31,826 nucleotides of DNA from CAZGXM01 sp964529795. Lineage in GTDB: Bacteria > Bacillota > JADQBR01. The notes beneath the pieces are model-generated. The model was not told the origin of the DNA, did no database searches, and saw nothing but the letters and a program-made list of their open reading frames with translations. The position numbers and the translations under genes are program-made. The stretch spans positions 1 to 31,826 of the forward strand of contig CAZGXM010000028.1 of NCBI GenBank assembly GCA_964529795.1. Reading direction: 5' to 3'. Shown in pieces: positions 25,023-31,826 of this stretch (within the stretch, counting starts at the first letter, position 1; each line of letters begins with the position of its first letter).

Positions 25023-25139
25023 GAAGGGTATCATAATAAAAAAGAAGAGTTTGAAAAAATAGAGGCAGAAGTAATGGATGATAAAGAACAGGACTACACT
25101 CTTGAGGAGATCCACCGCCTGGAGGGTTACCTGCAGTAG
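25023..25139 (+). pseudogene. possible coding remnant of about 38 residues
   Basis: The plus frame after a stop at 25020 reads a charged, helical-looking sequence that includes EEFEKIEAEVMDDKEQDYTL and ends HRLEGYLQ at TAG 25137. An ATG at 25074 would give only about 21 residues, and no Shine-Dalgarno sequence is evident. The composition resembles the C-terminus of a small regulatory or antitoxin-like protein, but I cannot assign it. It may also be chance. Confidence 0.2.
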
Positions 25140-25175
25140 TAACTCGACAGATTTCCTGTAATAAAAGAAATAAAC

Positions 25176-25208
25176 AACGCCCGCGCAGGTAATTCCTGCA
25201 CAGGCGTT
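25176..25208 (-). terminator. hairpin terminator downstream of the toxin gene
   Basis: AACGCC...GGCGTT and inner GCAGG...CCTGC form a two-part stem around TAATT. On the minus strand a T-rich tail (GTTTATTTCTTTT) follows, about 50 bases past the toxin stop. Confidence 0.65.
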
Positions 25209-25259
25209 ATCGCTTGCCGTTAAGACCAACCCCGAAGGTATGTGTGGATAAAAACCCCG

Positions 25260-25580
25260 TTAATAGCTAAAGTAGCTTCTACAAGCTTTAATATGGCCTT
25301 CCAATTCCTCGTAAAAGTTTTCTCTGGTTCCAGCCAGTACAATTATTACCACTTTACCGTCAATTTCCGCCACTTCGTAGGCTATTTCATAATTTGTTTT
25401 ATTATAATTATAATAAATATCATATCCCAAAATACCTTTTAAGTTTTCTTTTTTAGGGGAACCAACTGAAGAGTCTTTACGTATTTCTCCAATAGCCTCC
25501 CGAAACTTTTTCTTTAACGGCTTGTCTTTTATCTTTTTAAAAAATTTTTCAGCCTTTGGCGATACCTTGTAATCCAGCAT
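25260..25580 (-). CDS. RelE/ParE superfamily toxin of a type II toxin-antitoxin pair
   Basis: This is a 106-residue basic protein. It begins LDYKVSPKAEKFFKKIKDKPLKKKF and contains the conserved fold elements of the family: a helical hairpin, then strands with LKGILGYDIYYNYNKTNYEIAYEV and KVVIIVLAGTRENFYEEL. Length and charge fit a RelE/ParE toxin, which cleaves mRNA on the ribosome or poisons gyrase. Which of the two cannot be told from the sequence. ATG 25580 lies 3 bases after the antitoxin stop, and its ribosome binding site GAGGAT overlaps the end of the antitoxin gene, so the pair is co-translated. Confidence 0.8.
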   Translation of the reverse strand: MLDYKVSPKAEKFFKKIKDKPLKKKFREAIGEIRKDSSVGSPKKENLKGILGYDIYYNYNKTNYEIAYEVAEIDGKVVIIVLAGTRENFYEELEGHIKACRSYFSY

Positions 25581-25583
25581 TTT

Positions 25584-25943
25584 CTAATCCTCGCCAAAAA
25601 GCTCTCTATCCAGTTCCTCAGAAGTCCTGGCATCTTTTTTCACCTGTTCCCTGACATCCGAAAGTAATCTCTGAACAGCAACAGGCATTAAATTCATACG
25701 CAGCCTGAACTCCTTAAGAATTTCTTCTTTGTCTTCAAATCCTTCTTCTAAAATAGAGCGCAAGACCAAATCCGAATAGTCATCAAAAGTTTTTTCCAAC
25801 TTGCGCAACTTCTTTATTTTCAGACCGTCGTGTTCAAGTATGATTTCAACATCATTGCCAAGGTTCAGCTTGTCATAGAAATCCTTGGGAATAGTTAGCT
25901 GCCGTTTGGAGGTTATCTTGCCGATTCGGCTTTCCTTTTTCAT
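25584..25943 (-). CDS. AbrB/SpoVT-type antitoxin
   Basis: This is a 119-residue protein with an N-terminal swapped-hairpin AbrB DNA-binding domain (RIGKITSKRQLTIPKDFYDKLNLG, then VEIILEHDGLKIKKL). An acidic, helical C-terminal half (about 50-119) should wrap and neutralise the basic toxin encoded next. I prefer ATG 25943, which starts at the conserved domain and has GAGGGA upstream. An ATG at 25979 or GTG 25988, nearer to an AAGGAGG sequence at 25992-25998, would add 12-15 residues. The protein probably represses its own operon, whose leader has repeated CCTTACT elements. Confidence 0.82.
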   Translation of the reverse strand: MKKESRIGKITSKRQLTIPKDFYDKLNLGNDVEIILEHDGLKIKKLRKLEKTFDDYSDLVLRSILEEGFEDKEEILKEFRLRMNLMPVAVQRLLSDVREQVKKDARTSEELDRELFGED

Positions 25944-25994
25944 AATGCTTTCCCTCAAACCTTTTTCTAATAGTACCATTATATACACTTTCCT

Positions 25995-26029
25995 CCTTAC
26001 TTATTCATACTTCCTTACTATTCCTTACT
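25995..26029. repeat. three direct repeats of CCTTACT upstream of the antitoxin gene
   Basis: CCTTACT occurs at 25995-26001, 26013-26019 and 26023-26029, with the last two in the longer form TTCCTTACT. Spacing of 18 and 10 bases suits operator half-sites for autoregulation by the AbrB-type antitoxin, but the first copy also contains the likely ribosome binding site. Confidence 0.5.
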
Positions 26030-26117
26030 CTAAGTATATAAAAATTTACCAAAAAATGCAAGATAAAGTGGTTTGGCGGACTAGGAAAGCCATCGTACCA
26101 TTAGGGTCCACAAATAC

Positions 26118-26807
26118 CTACCCGCCATTTGCTTCCAGGTATCTCTCGATATACCGGCGTACATTTATCCCAGGTTGGAAGACACCAAAATGCCCCTCAC
26201 AGAGAATATCCGCCTCAAGTTCAAGCAGAGTGTGCATGGACTTCCGCCACTCATCCAAATCCGCACCCCAGCTGGGGTCAAACGGCCCGTGAATATCCTG
26301 GCCAAAAAGCACCCGCTTGCCGCCAACGTCTACATACACGGAAATGCTGCCGGGGGTATGGCCCGGGGTATGGACACAGACCAGCTGCAATTTACCCAGC
26401 TTGAATTTTTCAACCGGCTGGCACAGTACCACATCCACCTTGACGGGAGAATACTCCACTCCATAGTAATAGGCCGACGTAAGCCGGGCATGCCCCTCCT
26501 CAATGGCTGGCAGGTCAAGCTGGTGGGCCACAATATCAAGACCCAATTTTTCCTTCAAGGAGTACGCCCTGCCGATATGATCAATGTGACCGTGGGTCAA
26601 AATCAGGTATTTTATTGAAGCACGGGAAACACCCACAGCCTCGGCATTCTCAAGTAATACCCCGGCATCTCCCCTGGTACCGCAGTCAATTATGGCCGAC
26701 TCCTCACCGCCGTCAACAAGGTAGATACTGCAATCTTCCGGTGATGTGATATCCGCCCCGCCGATTTGGCAGATGTTTTCGTGAATTTTGAAGGGTTGCA
26801 TGGCCAC
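26118..26807 (-). CDS. metallo-beta-lactamase fold hydrolase (glyoxalase II-like)
   Basis: This is a 229-residue soluble Zn-dependent hydrolase. Metal ligands are visible in THGHIDHIG (His72, His74, Asp76, His77), VHTPGHTPGS (third His), FGQDIHG (bridging Asp) and CEGHFGVF (last His). The set matches the glyoxalase II/thioesterase-like branch, but the long helical C-terminal domain of true glyoxalase II is absent. GTG 26807 follows AGGGGGA at about 7 bases and directly abuts the stop of the preceding small gene (TAAGTG). ATG 26801 is an alternative. It is the last gene of the right-hand operon, so it may act in the same pathway. The substrate is unknown. Confidence 0.88.
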   Translation of the reverse strand: MAMQPFKIHENICQIGGADITSPEDCSIYLVDGGEESAIIDCGTRGDAGVLLENAEAVGVSRASIKYLILTHGHIDHIGRAYSLKEKLGLDIVAHQLDLPAIEEGHARLTSAYYYGVEYSPVKVDVVLCQPVEKFKLGKLQLVCVHTPGHTPGSISVYVDVGGKRVLFGQDIHGPFDPSWGADLDEWRKSMHTLLELEADILCEGHFGVFQPGINVRRYIERYLEANGG

Positions 26808-27090
26808 TTAATCTTCCCCCTCGTCCATCTCAATTATTCTCATGTGCACCTTAAAACCTTCGTAAGTCATGAGCATCTCATCCATTTCTTCCCAGGTGTA
26901 CTCCCGACCGTCCACCACCAGTTTGGAACCCTGCCGCCAAATTCATCGTCCCACACAATCCGGCCTACAAGCTCGTTATTGATAAGAGAATTATGGGTGC
27001 CCCCGAGGAAACGTTCTTTTTTTCCGGCTCCTTAAATTCCCCAAAGTGGATCTGCTCAAAGTAACTTCCTGATATTTCTCCAAGTCTCAC
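26808..27090 (-). pseudogene. small conserved-type protein (about 94 residues) broken by two frameshifts
   Basis: GTG 27090 overlaps the glycosyltransferase stop as GTGA. Three frames must be joined to read one plausible protein: VRLGEISGSYFEQIHFGEFK to about residue 31, then GTHNSLINNELVGRIVWDDE to about residue 53, then SKLVVDGREYTWEEMDEMLM to the stop at 26808. Both joins need a -1 shift at a G run (TCGGGGGC near 27001 and AGGGTT near 26930), as if one G were lost at each. The acidic, strand-rich protein ends TYEGFKVHMRIIEM. It resembles small uncharacterised Firmicutes proteins whose family I cannot name with confidence. True decay and homopolymer sequencing error are both possible. Confidence 0.7.
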
Positions 27091-28187
27091 CGCTCTTGTA
27101 TTCGGCTACCCTGATTAGCATTAATGCCAGCTACTTCCCGGTAAAGGTTAATATTGCTCTGAATATAACTTCCGTAACAAATTTTTATAGGGTTGTCATT
27201 GAATGGCGGTCTCCTATGATGGTGAAAAGACTGTAGCGGTAAAACATATTTATGTACATCAAATACAGATTGGTATCTTGAGAACTCAGCAGGCTTGTCA
27301 GTGATAATGGTGCCACCGCAAGCTACTGCTTCAACCACAACATTTGAAAAATGGGGAATGGGGTTCCCCCCAACAAGGTAAAAAAGGTAATCAATCTTTT
27401 GCAGAAAGGACGGCATCTCCCACGGGGGAATGAAGTCGAAAAATTGCACCATTTCGGGTGTACACCGTCGAAGAAAGTCTGGTTTGCCTTTCCCTTGGGC
27501 CAAGAACAATAAAGTGGAAGGAAACGAAAGACCGCACCAAAAATCTATGATCTGTTGCAGACCCTTATGCCGCCAATAAAAGTTTATCTTGCCCACATAA
27601 GCAAAAACTGGCGTTTCCTGTTTTTCAGGCAAAGGATTAAAATACCTCTCATCGGGAACATACAAGGGAAGATCAATAACATTTTTGTTTAATGAGAAGA
27701 AATCTTTGTTGTCTGAAACTACCGCAGCAGCTTCCTTTAAAACCTTTTTTAATAACTCCTTTAAAACTCCCTGTTTCCAAAACTTGGCCACATCACTGCC
27801 GCCATGACGAATTATATACGGTATGCCTAAAATCTTACCGGCCAAAAAAGCAACAATCCCGTAAGGCACAAGGTAGAAACTGTCTATTAAGTCAATACGA
27901 TTACTTGTACAAACCTTTATCACCTTGTCCAGTAGTTTTTCCTGGTACAATGGAGAATTCGGTATATGCCACGGTGTGTCCCTGTCAATGTTATGAACAT
28001 ATACCCCTCTTGGCAGGCGGTAGTCTTTCGAACAGGAACCTATCCTATACTCTTCCTCTACCGATTGAGCATTTGTAACGACATGTACTTCCAAGCCCGC
28101 TTCGGCATAGCCCCTGGCAAGCCAGTACGTTTTAGCCGCTATTCCCCCTTCAATTGGCGGGAACTTGCTAACGATACATACTTTCAA
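27087..28187 (-). CDS. glycosyltransferase family 4-like (GT-B fold)
   Basis: This 366-residue enzyme should transfer a sugar from a nucleotide donor. The N-terminus KVCIVSKFPPIEGGIAAKTYWLARGYAEAGLEVHVVT is the acceptor-side Rossmann domain of GT4 enzymes. The middle contains PYIIRHGGSD, and the C-terminal donor domain has FAYVGKINFYWRHKGLQ and the acidic motif SNVVVEAVACGG in place of the usual EAMACG. Start TTG 28187 has AGGTGG 5 bases upstream. The longer reading from 28241 lies wholly inside asnB. It overlaps asnB by 20 bases. The last 25 residues look atypical, so the C-terminus may be altered. Confidence 0.8.
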   Translation of the reverse strand: MKVCIVSKFPPIEGGIAAKTYWLARGYAEAGLEVHVVTNAQSVEEEYRIGSCSKDYRLPRGVYVHNIDRDTPWHIPNSPLYQEKLLDKVIKVCTSNRIDLIDSFYLVPYGIVAFLAGKILGIPYIIRHGGSDVAKFWKQGVLKELLKKVLKEAAAVVSDNKDFFSLNKNVIDLPLYVPDERYFNPLPEKQETPVFAYVGKINFYWRHKGLQQIIDFWCGLSFPSTLLFLAQGKGKPDFLRRCTPEMVQFFDFIPPWEMPSFLQKIDYLFYLVGGNPIPHFSNVVVEAVACGGTIITDKPAEFSRYQSVFDVHKYVLPLQSFHHHRRPPFNDNPIKICYGSYIQSNINLYREVAGINANQGSRIQER

Positions 28188-29925
28188 AGATACCACCTGC
28201 CAGAGCCTCTTCCAGGTTGAACCCCGGGTCGAGATGCCCATTATTATGGAAATAAATATAATAAAAGAGGTCGAACATTAAAACCTCCGTTTTTGTAAAC
28301 AAAAACTGCCTAAACGGGTGCTTCTGAAAATGGTCGTCCGCAATACGCCTGTCAACGAAATTTACTAGCTGGTTATCGATTTTTGAAAAGGCTGCGGGCA
28401 TCCCGTATTTTTTCCTGCTCGCCACCTCTTCCAGGCCGAATGGTGTAAAGTATTTCTTCGCCAAATCCTTCAATATCACTTTCGTAACACAGGAAGAAGA
28501 CACCTTATACTCCACAGGGATACTCAACCCACAATCCACAATATCATCATGAAGGTAAAAGGGCCGAATTTCAAAACCAAAGGCACCAGAGGTACGGTCA
28601 ACACTCCAAAGGTGATAGTTGGCCAAACCGCCCTTGAGCAAAAAGTCAAACACATTCAGCCGGTAACGGTCCTCATCCTCGGGAAGAGGAAACAACTGAT
28701 CAACTTGCCGCTGCAACTGTTCATTCGGAACGTCTTTTGTAACCTGCTTAAGGCGGTTACGAATTCGGTCGGCAAACCCCAAGGGGTGAGTATACGTCCA
28801 GTAATAACCGCCGAAAAGCTCATCTGCACCTTCACCGGTGAGGACAACCTTGACAAGTTGGGAAGCTTGTTTGCATAAAAGATGGAACGCCATTCCGCCC
28901 TGCAAGTCAAAGACCCCGCCAGCAACTATGTTTTCATAATGGTAAACATAACGGGGTAGTTCAGATAAATAGTCTTCTAAAGATACCTCTAGCTCGTAAT
29001 GCTCACTCTTTATCGCCCGGGCAACTCGGCGCGACCACGGTAAGTCTGGCGCCTGCTGTCCGTCGGTAATAGTAAATGTTTTGATTCTACCGGTTGTTTC
29101 TGTTGCCAGCACCGCCATCAGCGAAGAGTCCACGCCTCCGGAAAGCAAAACACCTTTTTCCCGGTTGCCATGCTGCATCACAACCTGCATACTACTACGC
29201 ATTACGTTGGACAAAAGAAGCCGCCGCTCCCGGTAATCCACCTGCCGGTCAGGCAATGAAAAGGAAGGGGGAGGTATATAATAATTATTGATAGCAATGT
29301 CTTCGCCATCGAAAAGCAAATATTCCCCCGGCTTAACTTGTGCAATACCTTCAAACAAAGTATCAATTGGAGAGCATATGTAACCAAAAGTGGCTATTTC
29401 CTGAAACGCGGACATGTTGAGTAAAGACCGGCTGCTGATAAAGGGGAACAGGGCTTTAATTTCCGAACTAAAAGCCAACCGGTTACCTTCTCGATAATAA
29501 AAAAGGGGCTTAATTCCCAGCCGGTCCCGGACTAAAATAAGCTTGTCACCGTCCAGCACAGCGACTGCAAACATCCCTTTCAACTTGTAAACAAACTCCA
29601 GCCCATATCTGTGATATAAAGCCCAAACTACTTCCGTATCAGTACCGGTTGTAAAAAGGTAGCCCTTTTCAATCAGTCTTTGCTGCCAGTAGCGGTAGTT
29701 ATAAATCTCACCGTTTAATAATACATAAATCCCGCCTTTTTCACGACAATAAGGAAATGGCGCTTCCAAATCTCCGGTAATATGCAACTTGGCTCCGCCT
29801 AATGCGTGTTTACCCCCAACAATCACGGTGTTTTGCACATCCGGGCCCCGGTAACTGATGGTTTCGTTCATACGCCCGATCAACTTTTCATCACTGCTGC
29901 CGTATATACCACAAATACCACACAT
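28168..29925 (-). CDS. asnB: asparagine synthase (glutamine-hydrolysing) family amidotransferase
   Basis: This is a 585-residue two-domain enzyme. The N-terminal class II glutaminase begins with Cys2 (MCGICGIYGS) and has SYRGPD, LLNGEIYNY and GTDTEV. The C-terminal ATP-pyrophosphatase synthetase domain has the PP loop SGGVDSS (262-268) and TGEGADELFGGY. All residues needed for glutamine-dependent amidation are present. Being inside an operon with a glycosyltransferase, MBL proteins and an alpha/alpha-toroid protein, it may amidate a cell-surface sugar or a secondary metabolite rather than free aspartate. Start ATG 29925 overlaps the previous stop by one base (TGATG). Confidence 0.9.
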   Translation of the reverse strand: MCGICGIYGSSDEKLIGRMNETISYRGPDVQNTVIVGGKHALGGAKLHITGDLEAPFPYCREKGGIYVLLNGEIYNYRYWQQRLIEKGYLFTTGTDTEVVWALYHRYGLEFVYKLKGMFAVAVLDGDKLILVRDRLGIKPLFYYREGNRLAFSSEIKALFPFISSRSLLNMSAFQEIATFGYICSPIDTLFEGIAQVKPGEYLLFDGEDIAINNYYIPPPSFSLPDRQVDYRERRLLLSNVMRSSMQVVMQHGNREKGVLLSGGVDSSLMAVLATETTGRIKTFTITDGQQAPDLPWSRRVARAIKSEHYELEVSLEDYLSELPRYVYHYENIVAGGVFDLQGGMAFHLLCKQASQLVKVVLTGEGADELFGGYYWTYTHPLGFADRIRNRLKQVTKDVPNEQLQRQVDQLFPLPEDEDRYRLNVFDFLLKGGLANYHLWSVDRTSGAFGFEIRPFYLHDDIVDCGLSIPVEYKVSSSCVTKVILKDLAKKYFTPFGLEEVASRKKYGMPAAFSKIDNQLVNFVDRRIADDHFQKHPFRQFLFTKTEVLMFDLFYYIYFHNNGHLDPGFNLEEALAGGIFESMYR

Positions 29926-30743
29926 CAGCTGATTATCTCCTTAAAGTACGTCATTAACTCTAGCAGCGCCCAGTAGGCCAAAGCTGTGCCCTCTTCGATG
30001 TAATGATATGGCCAAAGGCCGTTGGGCAACTGGTTAGCCTGCAGCCACTGCAGTGCCCGTTCCAGTACCTCACGGGGAACAAAATCAGGCATGCAAAGCA
30101 GGCCAAGGGAAGCAACTGCAGTGCACCAGGGATCACTGCCACACGGGTGTCCCCTCCACGGCCCAAACCCCCCGTCCTCATTTTGATCAGCAATCAATCG
30201 GGAGAGCAGCTCGCCTGCTAACTCCCGACCTTCGAAAAAATACCGATGTTTACAAAAAGCACTTAAAGGCAAAGCCAACTTATATGTTAACACCGGGGCT
30301 TGAGATATCTCCCGTCCGCACTCTTTCACCAACCAGTGCAGTGACTGTTCGCACACCGCTTCGGGCGTGAGAATAGCCACCCATGACGTATACGGTACTC
30401 TTGACCGGTCCCTGCCGTTCCTGCCCCAACCCCCGCCGGCCAGTTTTTGTAAAGCCAGCCAACTGAGTCCTTTGTCCAGGGAGGCCCGGTAAGTTGCCGG
30501 CATTTTTTCCAGGTAAGCGAGCACCCAAGCCGTCTCCTCCACGTCCACCCAGCCTCCATCCTTTAGCTGCGAGTCAACCAGGTAATCGGCTAACCGGATA
30601 AAAAGAGGGTCCCGAGGGGTTCCTTGCCTGACCAGGAGAACAGCCCCTACCCTGGCGAGTCTTTCGCAATCCAACTTCTTGTCCAAACCTTGTTCCAAAA
30701 AAAGTATTAAGGCCTTTGATGCGGCAAGTAACGCCTCTGCCAA
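29925..30743 (-). CDS. alpha/alpha-toroid protein with prenyltransferase/squalene-oxidase repeats
   Basis: This protein of about 272 residues is built from QW-like repeats of the terpenoid cyclase/protein prenyltransferase fold: DSQLKDGGW, LQKLAGGGWG, ADQNEDGGFGPWRG and ANQLPNGLWPY. They are spaced at roughly 45-110 residues, with helical pairs between. It lacks the catalytic DxDD motif of squalene-hopene cyclase and is half the usual cyclase length. It may therefore be a single toroid domain that binds or modifies a substrate rather than a full cyclase. The start is uncertain. TTG 30743 has GGGAG about 10 bases upstream, while TTG 30797 and 30788 are in frame without one. It overlaps the upstream MBL gene by 37 bases (from 30743) and asnB by 1. 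Confidence 0.75.
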   Translation of the reverse strand: MAEALLAASKALILFLEQGLDKKLDCERLARVGAVLLVRQGTPRDPLFIRLADYLVDSQLKDGGWVDVEETAWVLAYLEKMPATYRASLDKGLSWLALQKLAGGGWGRNGRDRSRVPYTSWVAILTPEAVCEQSLHWLVKECGREISQAPVLTYKLALPLSAFCKHRYFFEGRELAGELLSRLIADQNEDGGFGPWRGHPCGSDPWCTAVASLGLLCMPDFVPREVLERALQWLQANQLPNGLWPYHYIEEGTALAYWALLELMTYFKEIIS

Positions 30744-31826
30744 TGTTTTTCCACTCCCGTCTCGTTGGCTTCCATTTTCTGTAGACAATGCGGGCAATAG
30801 TAGTACAATTGCTCGCTGTTGCGGTCATCTTCAACGGAACGCAGCTTGATGTTCGACGGTTGAATGATGTTCCGACAGCGGGCACAGCGGAGATAAGGTC
30901 TTTTGCCTTCCCAGGTAACCGTCAGCCCAATGTCCTCCATAGCCACTTTTAACGGGCTCTGTAATAACTTGATAAACTCCTTATTCCTTTGGTCAATAAA
31001 TTCATTAAACTTGTAAAAAAGGTCCTCCCGCAGCCCGCCTTTAAGTTCTTCTCCCAGTTCCCCCACGATTGCCAGCTTTGTGACTTTATGTTCTCTAAGT
31101 TGGTCCAAGAGAGTAATTGTCCCGGGCAGGTATAAATGATTCTGCTTATAAATGAGTTCCTTGATGCTCTTCTCGTCCTCGTACGTCAAATCAAAGCTCT
31201 GTTTTTTGCGAACATCCAAGAGCGCACCCATATTGATGCACACTACGGAACAGTTCTTCAGACCAACAGCAGTAGTACCGGTCCAGACGGTATCTCCTGT
31301 AAAGCCAATAAGCCTGTTGTGCGATTTATCCTCTATAACCAGTCCCACGCAATTGTAATGGTCTTGAAGCTCCTTATGGTAAGCAGGTATTGCCTTGATA
31401 AAAAATGTTCCATCTCCCACGTTGACCGGGTCCGTCTCAACCTTGCCTTCAGAGTAAGGGTCTATGACTATCACATCTTTTATACAATCCCGACTATCAT
31501 CCAACGTGTGGTAGAAGTGATCAAAACAGCTGGGAGGTATTACGATTGTTACTTTTCTATGTTTCCAATAGCCTTCTTTTACTTTCGCACTCCGCTCGTT
31601 CATCTCGTGAACAAGTGTAATCAGCCCCCGAAAGTCGACAGAATGGTCAGGATGGGAGTGAGTCAACACAATAGCTGAGATATCCCGTACAGAAAATTTA
31701 TATTCTAAAAAGTTTTCTATGAAATCATAACCGGGATCTATCACTATCCCGTCCTTAACCTGGCCCTCCTCACCCACTTTGTAGACAAAGTAGCCGCCAC
31801 CCCGGCTGCTTTCGGAATAGCTTCCC
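30707..31826 (-). CDS. metallo-beta-lactamase fold protein with C-terminal zinc ribbon (5' end outside window)
   Basis: The gene enters from the right edge, and about 372 residues are visible. The reading is open to the edge (GSYSESSRGGGYFVYKVG), so the start lies beyond 31826. Zinc ligands occur in VLTHSHPDHSVD and GFTGDT, with further histidines in AIPAYHKELQDHYN, as in RNase Z-like or lactonase-like MBL proteins. A helical middle region contains IVGELGEELKGG. The C-terminal 60 residues carry CARC and CPHC, a four-cysteine zinc ribbon of a type seen in nucleic-acid-binding or scaffold proteins. It leads the right-hand operon visible here and overlaps the toroid gene. Substrate and role are unknown. 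Confidence 0.82.
   Translation of the reverse strand, partial: GSYSESSRGGGYFVYKVGEEGQVKDGIVIDPGYDFIENFLEYKFSVRDISAIVLTHSHPDHSVDFRGLITLVHEMNERSAKVKEGYWKHRKVTIVIPPSCFDHFYHTLDDSRDCIKDVIVIDPYSEGKVETDPVNVGDGTFFIKAIPAYHKELQDHYNCVGLVIEDKSHNRLIGFTGDTVWTGTTAVGLKNCSVVCINMGALLDVRKKQSFDLTYEDEKSIKELIYKQNHLYLPGTITLLDQLREHKVTKLAIVGELGEELKGGLREDLFYKFNEFIDQRNKEFIKLLQSPLKVAMEDIGLTVTWEGKRPYLRCARCRNIIQPSNIKLRSVEDDRNSEQLYYYCPHCLQKMEANETGVEKHWQRRYLPHQRP

Larger units (their letters stand above)
24951..25259. other. intergenic region between the efflux promoter and the toxin gene
   Basis: About 309 bases. It contains a short plus-strand coding-like remnant (25023-25139) and a hairpin that can terminate the toxin-antitoxin transcript (25176-25208). 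I saw nothing else that could be supported. Confidence 0.5.

Noticed and set aside
25014..25229. Hydrophobic minus-strand ORF below the toxin gene
   Set aside because: It runs through the terminator hairpin, is rich in F, Y and L from AT-rich sequence, and lacks a ribosome binding site.
26808..27090. Programmed double frameshifting in the small operon gene
   Set aside because: Two separate -1 events within 75 bases, with no visible pseudoknot or stimulatory hairpin, are much less likely than base loss in G runs.
1..31826. CRISPR arrays, tRNA or rRNA genes, insertion sequences and prophage genes
   Set aside because: No repeat-spacer pattern, cloverleaf, transposase or integrase was found. 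Apparent repeats are short operator-like or hairpin elements.

Overview
The window is dense bacterial chromosome with strong AGGAGG-type ribosome binding sites, frequent TTG and GTG starts, mid-range GC and Gram-positive style regulators (LytTR, CadC-like ArsR, AbrB). This points to a Bacillota (Firmicutes) anaerobe, plausibly of the Peptococcaceae/Desulfotomaculum type. That placement is inference from gene content and translation signals, since no rRNA or other taxonomic marker is present.

Layout. Bases 1-421 hold a hairpin and a possible 43-residue ORF. Bases 422-2495 encode a LytS-like histidine kinase and its LytTR response regulator. A DmpI-like 4-oxalocrotonate tautomerase (2780-2977), a solitary beta-class DNA methyltransferase (3109-4623, minus) and a small membrane protein (4875-5348, minus) follow. 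Bases 5784-10374 (minus) form a complete branched-chain amino-acid type ABC importer, livK-H-M-G-F. It has a readable promoter, a palindromic operator candidate and a terminator-like hairpin between livK and livH. Bases 10681-13356 are a divergent metal-resistance pair: a CadC-like ArsR repressor and a ZntA/CadA-type P1B ATPase.

Bases 13502-14980 encode a DHA2 drug exporter. A broken metallo-beta-lactamase (MBL) gene follows, then a chemoreceptor with a multi-pass membrane sensor and a B12-binding radical SAM protein with a STAS-like tail. Bases 19889-24865 (minus) are an efflux operon in the order tetR, ATPase, FtsX-type permease, membrane fusion protein, with a promoter and two tandem inverted-repeat operators. 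Bases 25260-25943 hold an AbrB/RelE-type toxin-antitoxin pair. Bases 26118-31826 (minus) are a tightly overlapping six-gene operon: MBL with zinc ribbon, alpha/alpha-toroid protein, asparagine synthase, glycosyltransferase, a small frameshifted protein and a second MBL hydrolase. No known pathway is obvious for it.

The most striking observation is in the P1B ATPase gene. The best start (TTG 11221, with an ideal Shine-Dalgarno sequence and a consensus promoter) leads into an N-terminal HMA domain. The first cysteine of its CxxC metal-binding motif is replaced by an in-frame TGA at 11281, and a weak SECIS-like hairpin follows. This is either a selenocysteine-containing metal ATPase or a nonsense mutation with internal restart. 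The second candidate for an undescribed system is the six-gene operon at the right end.
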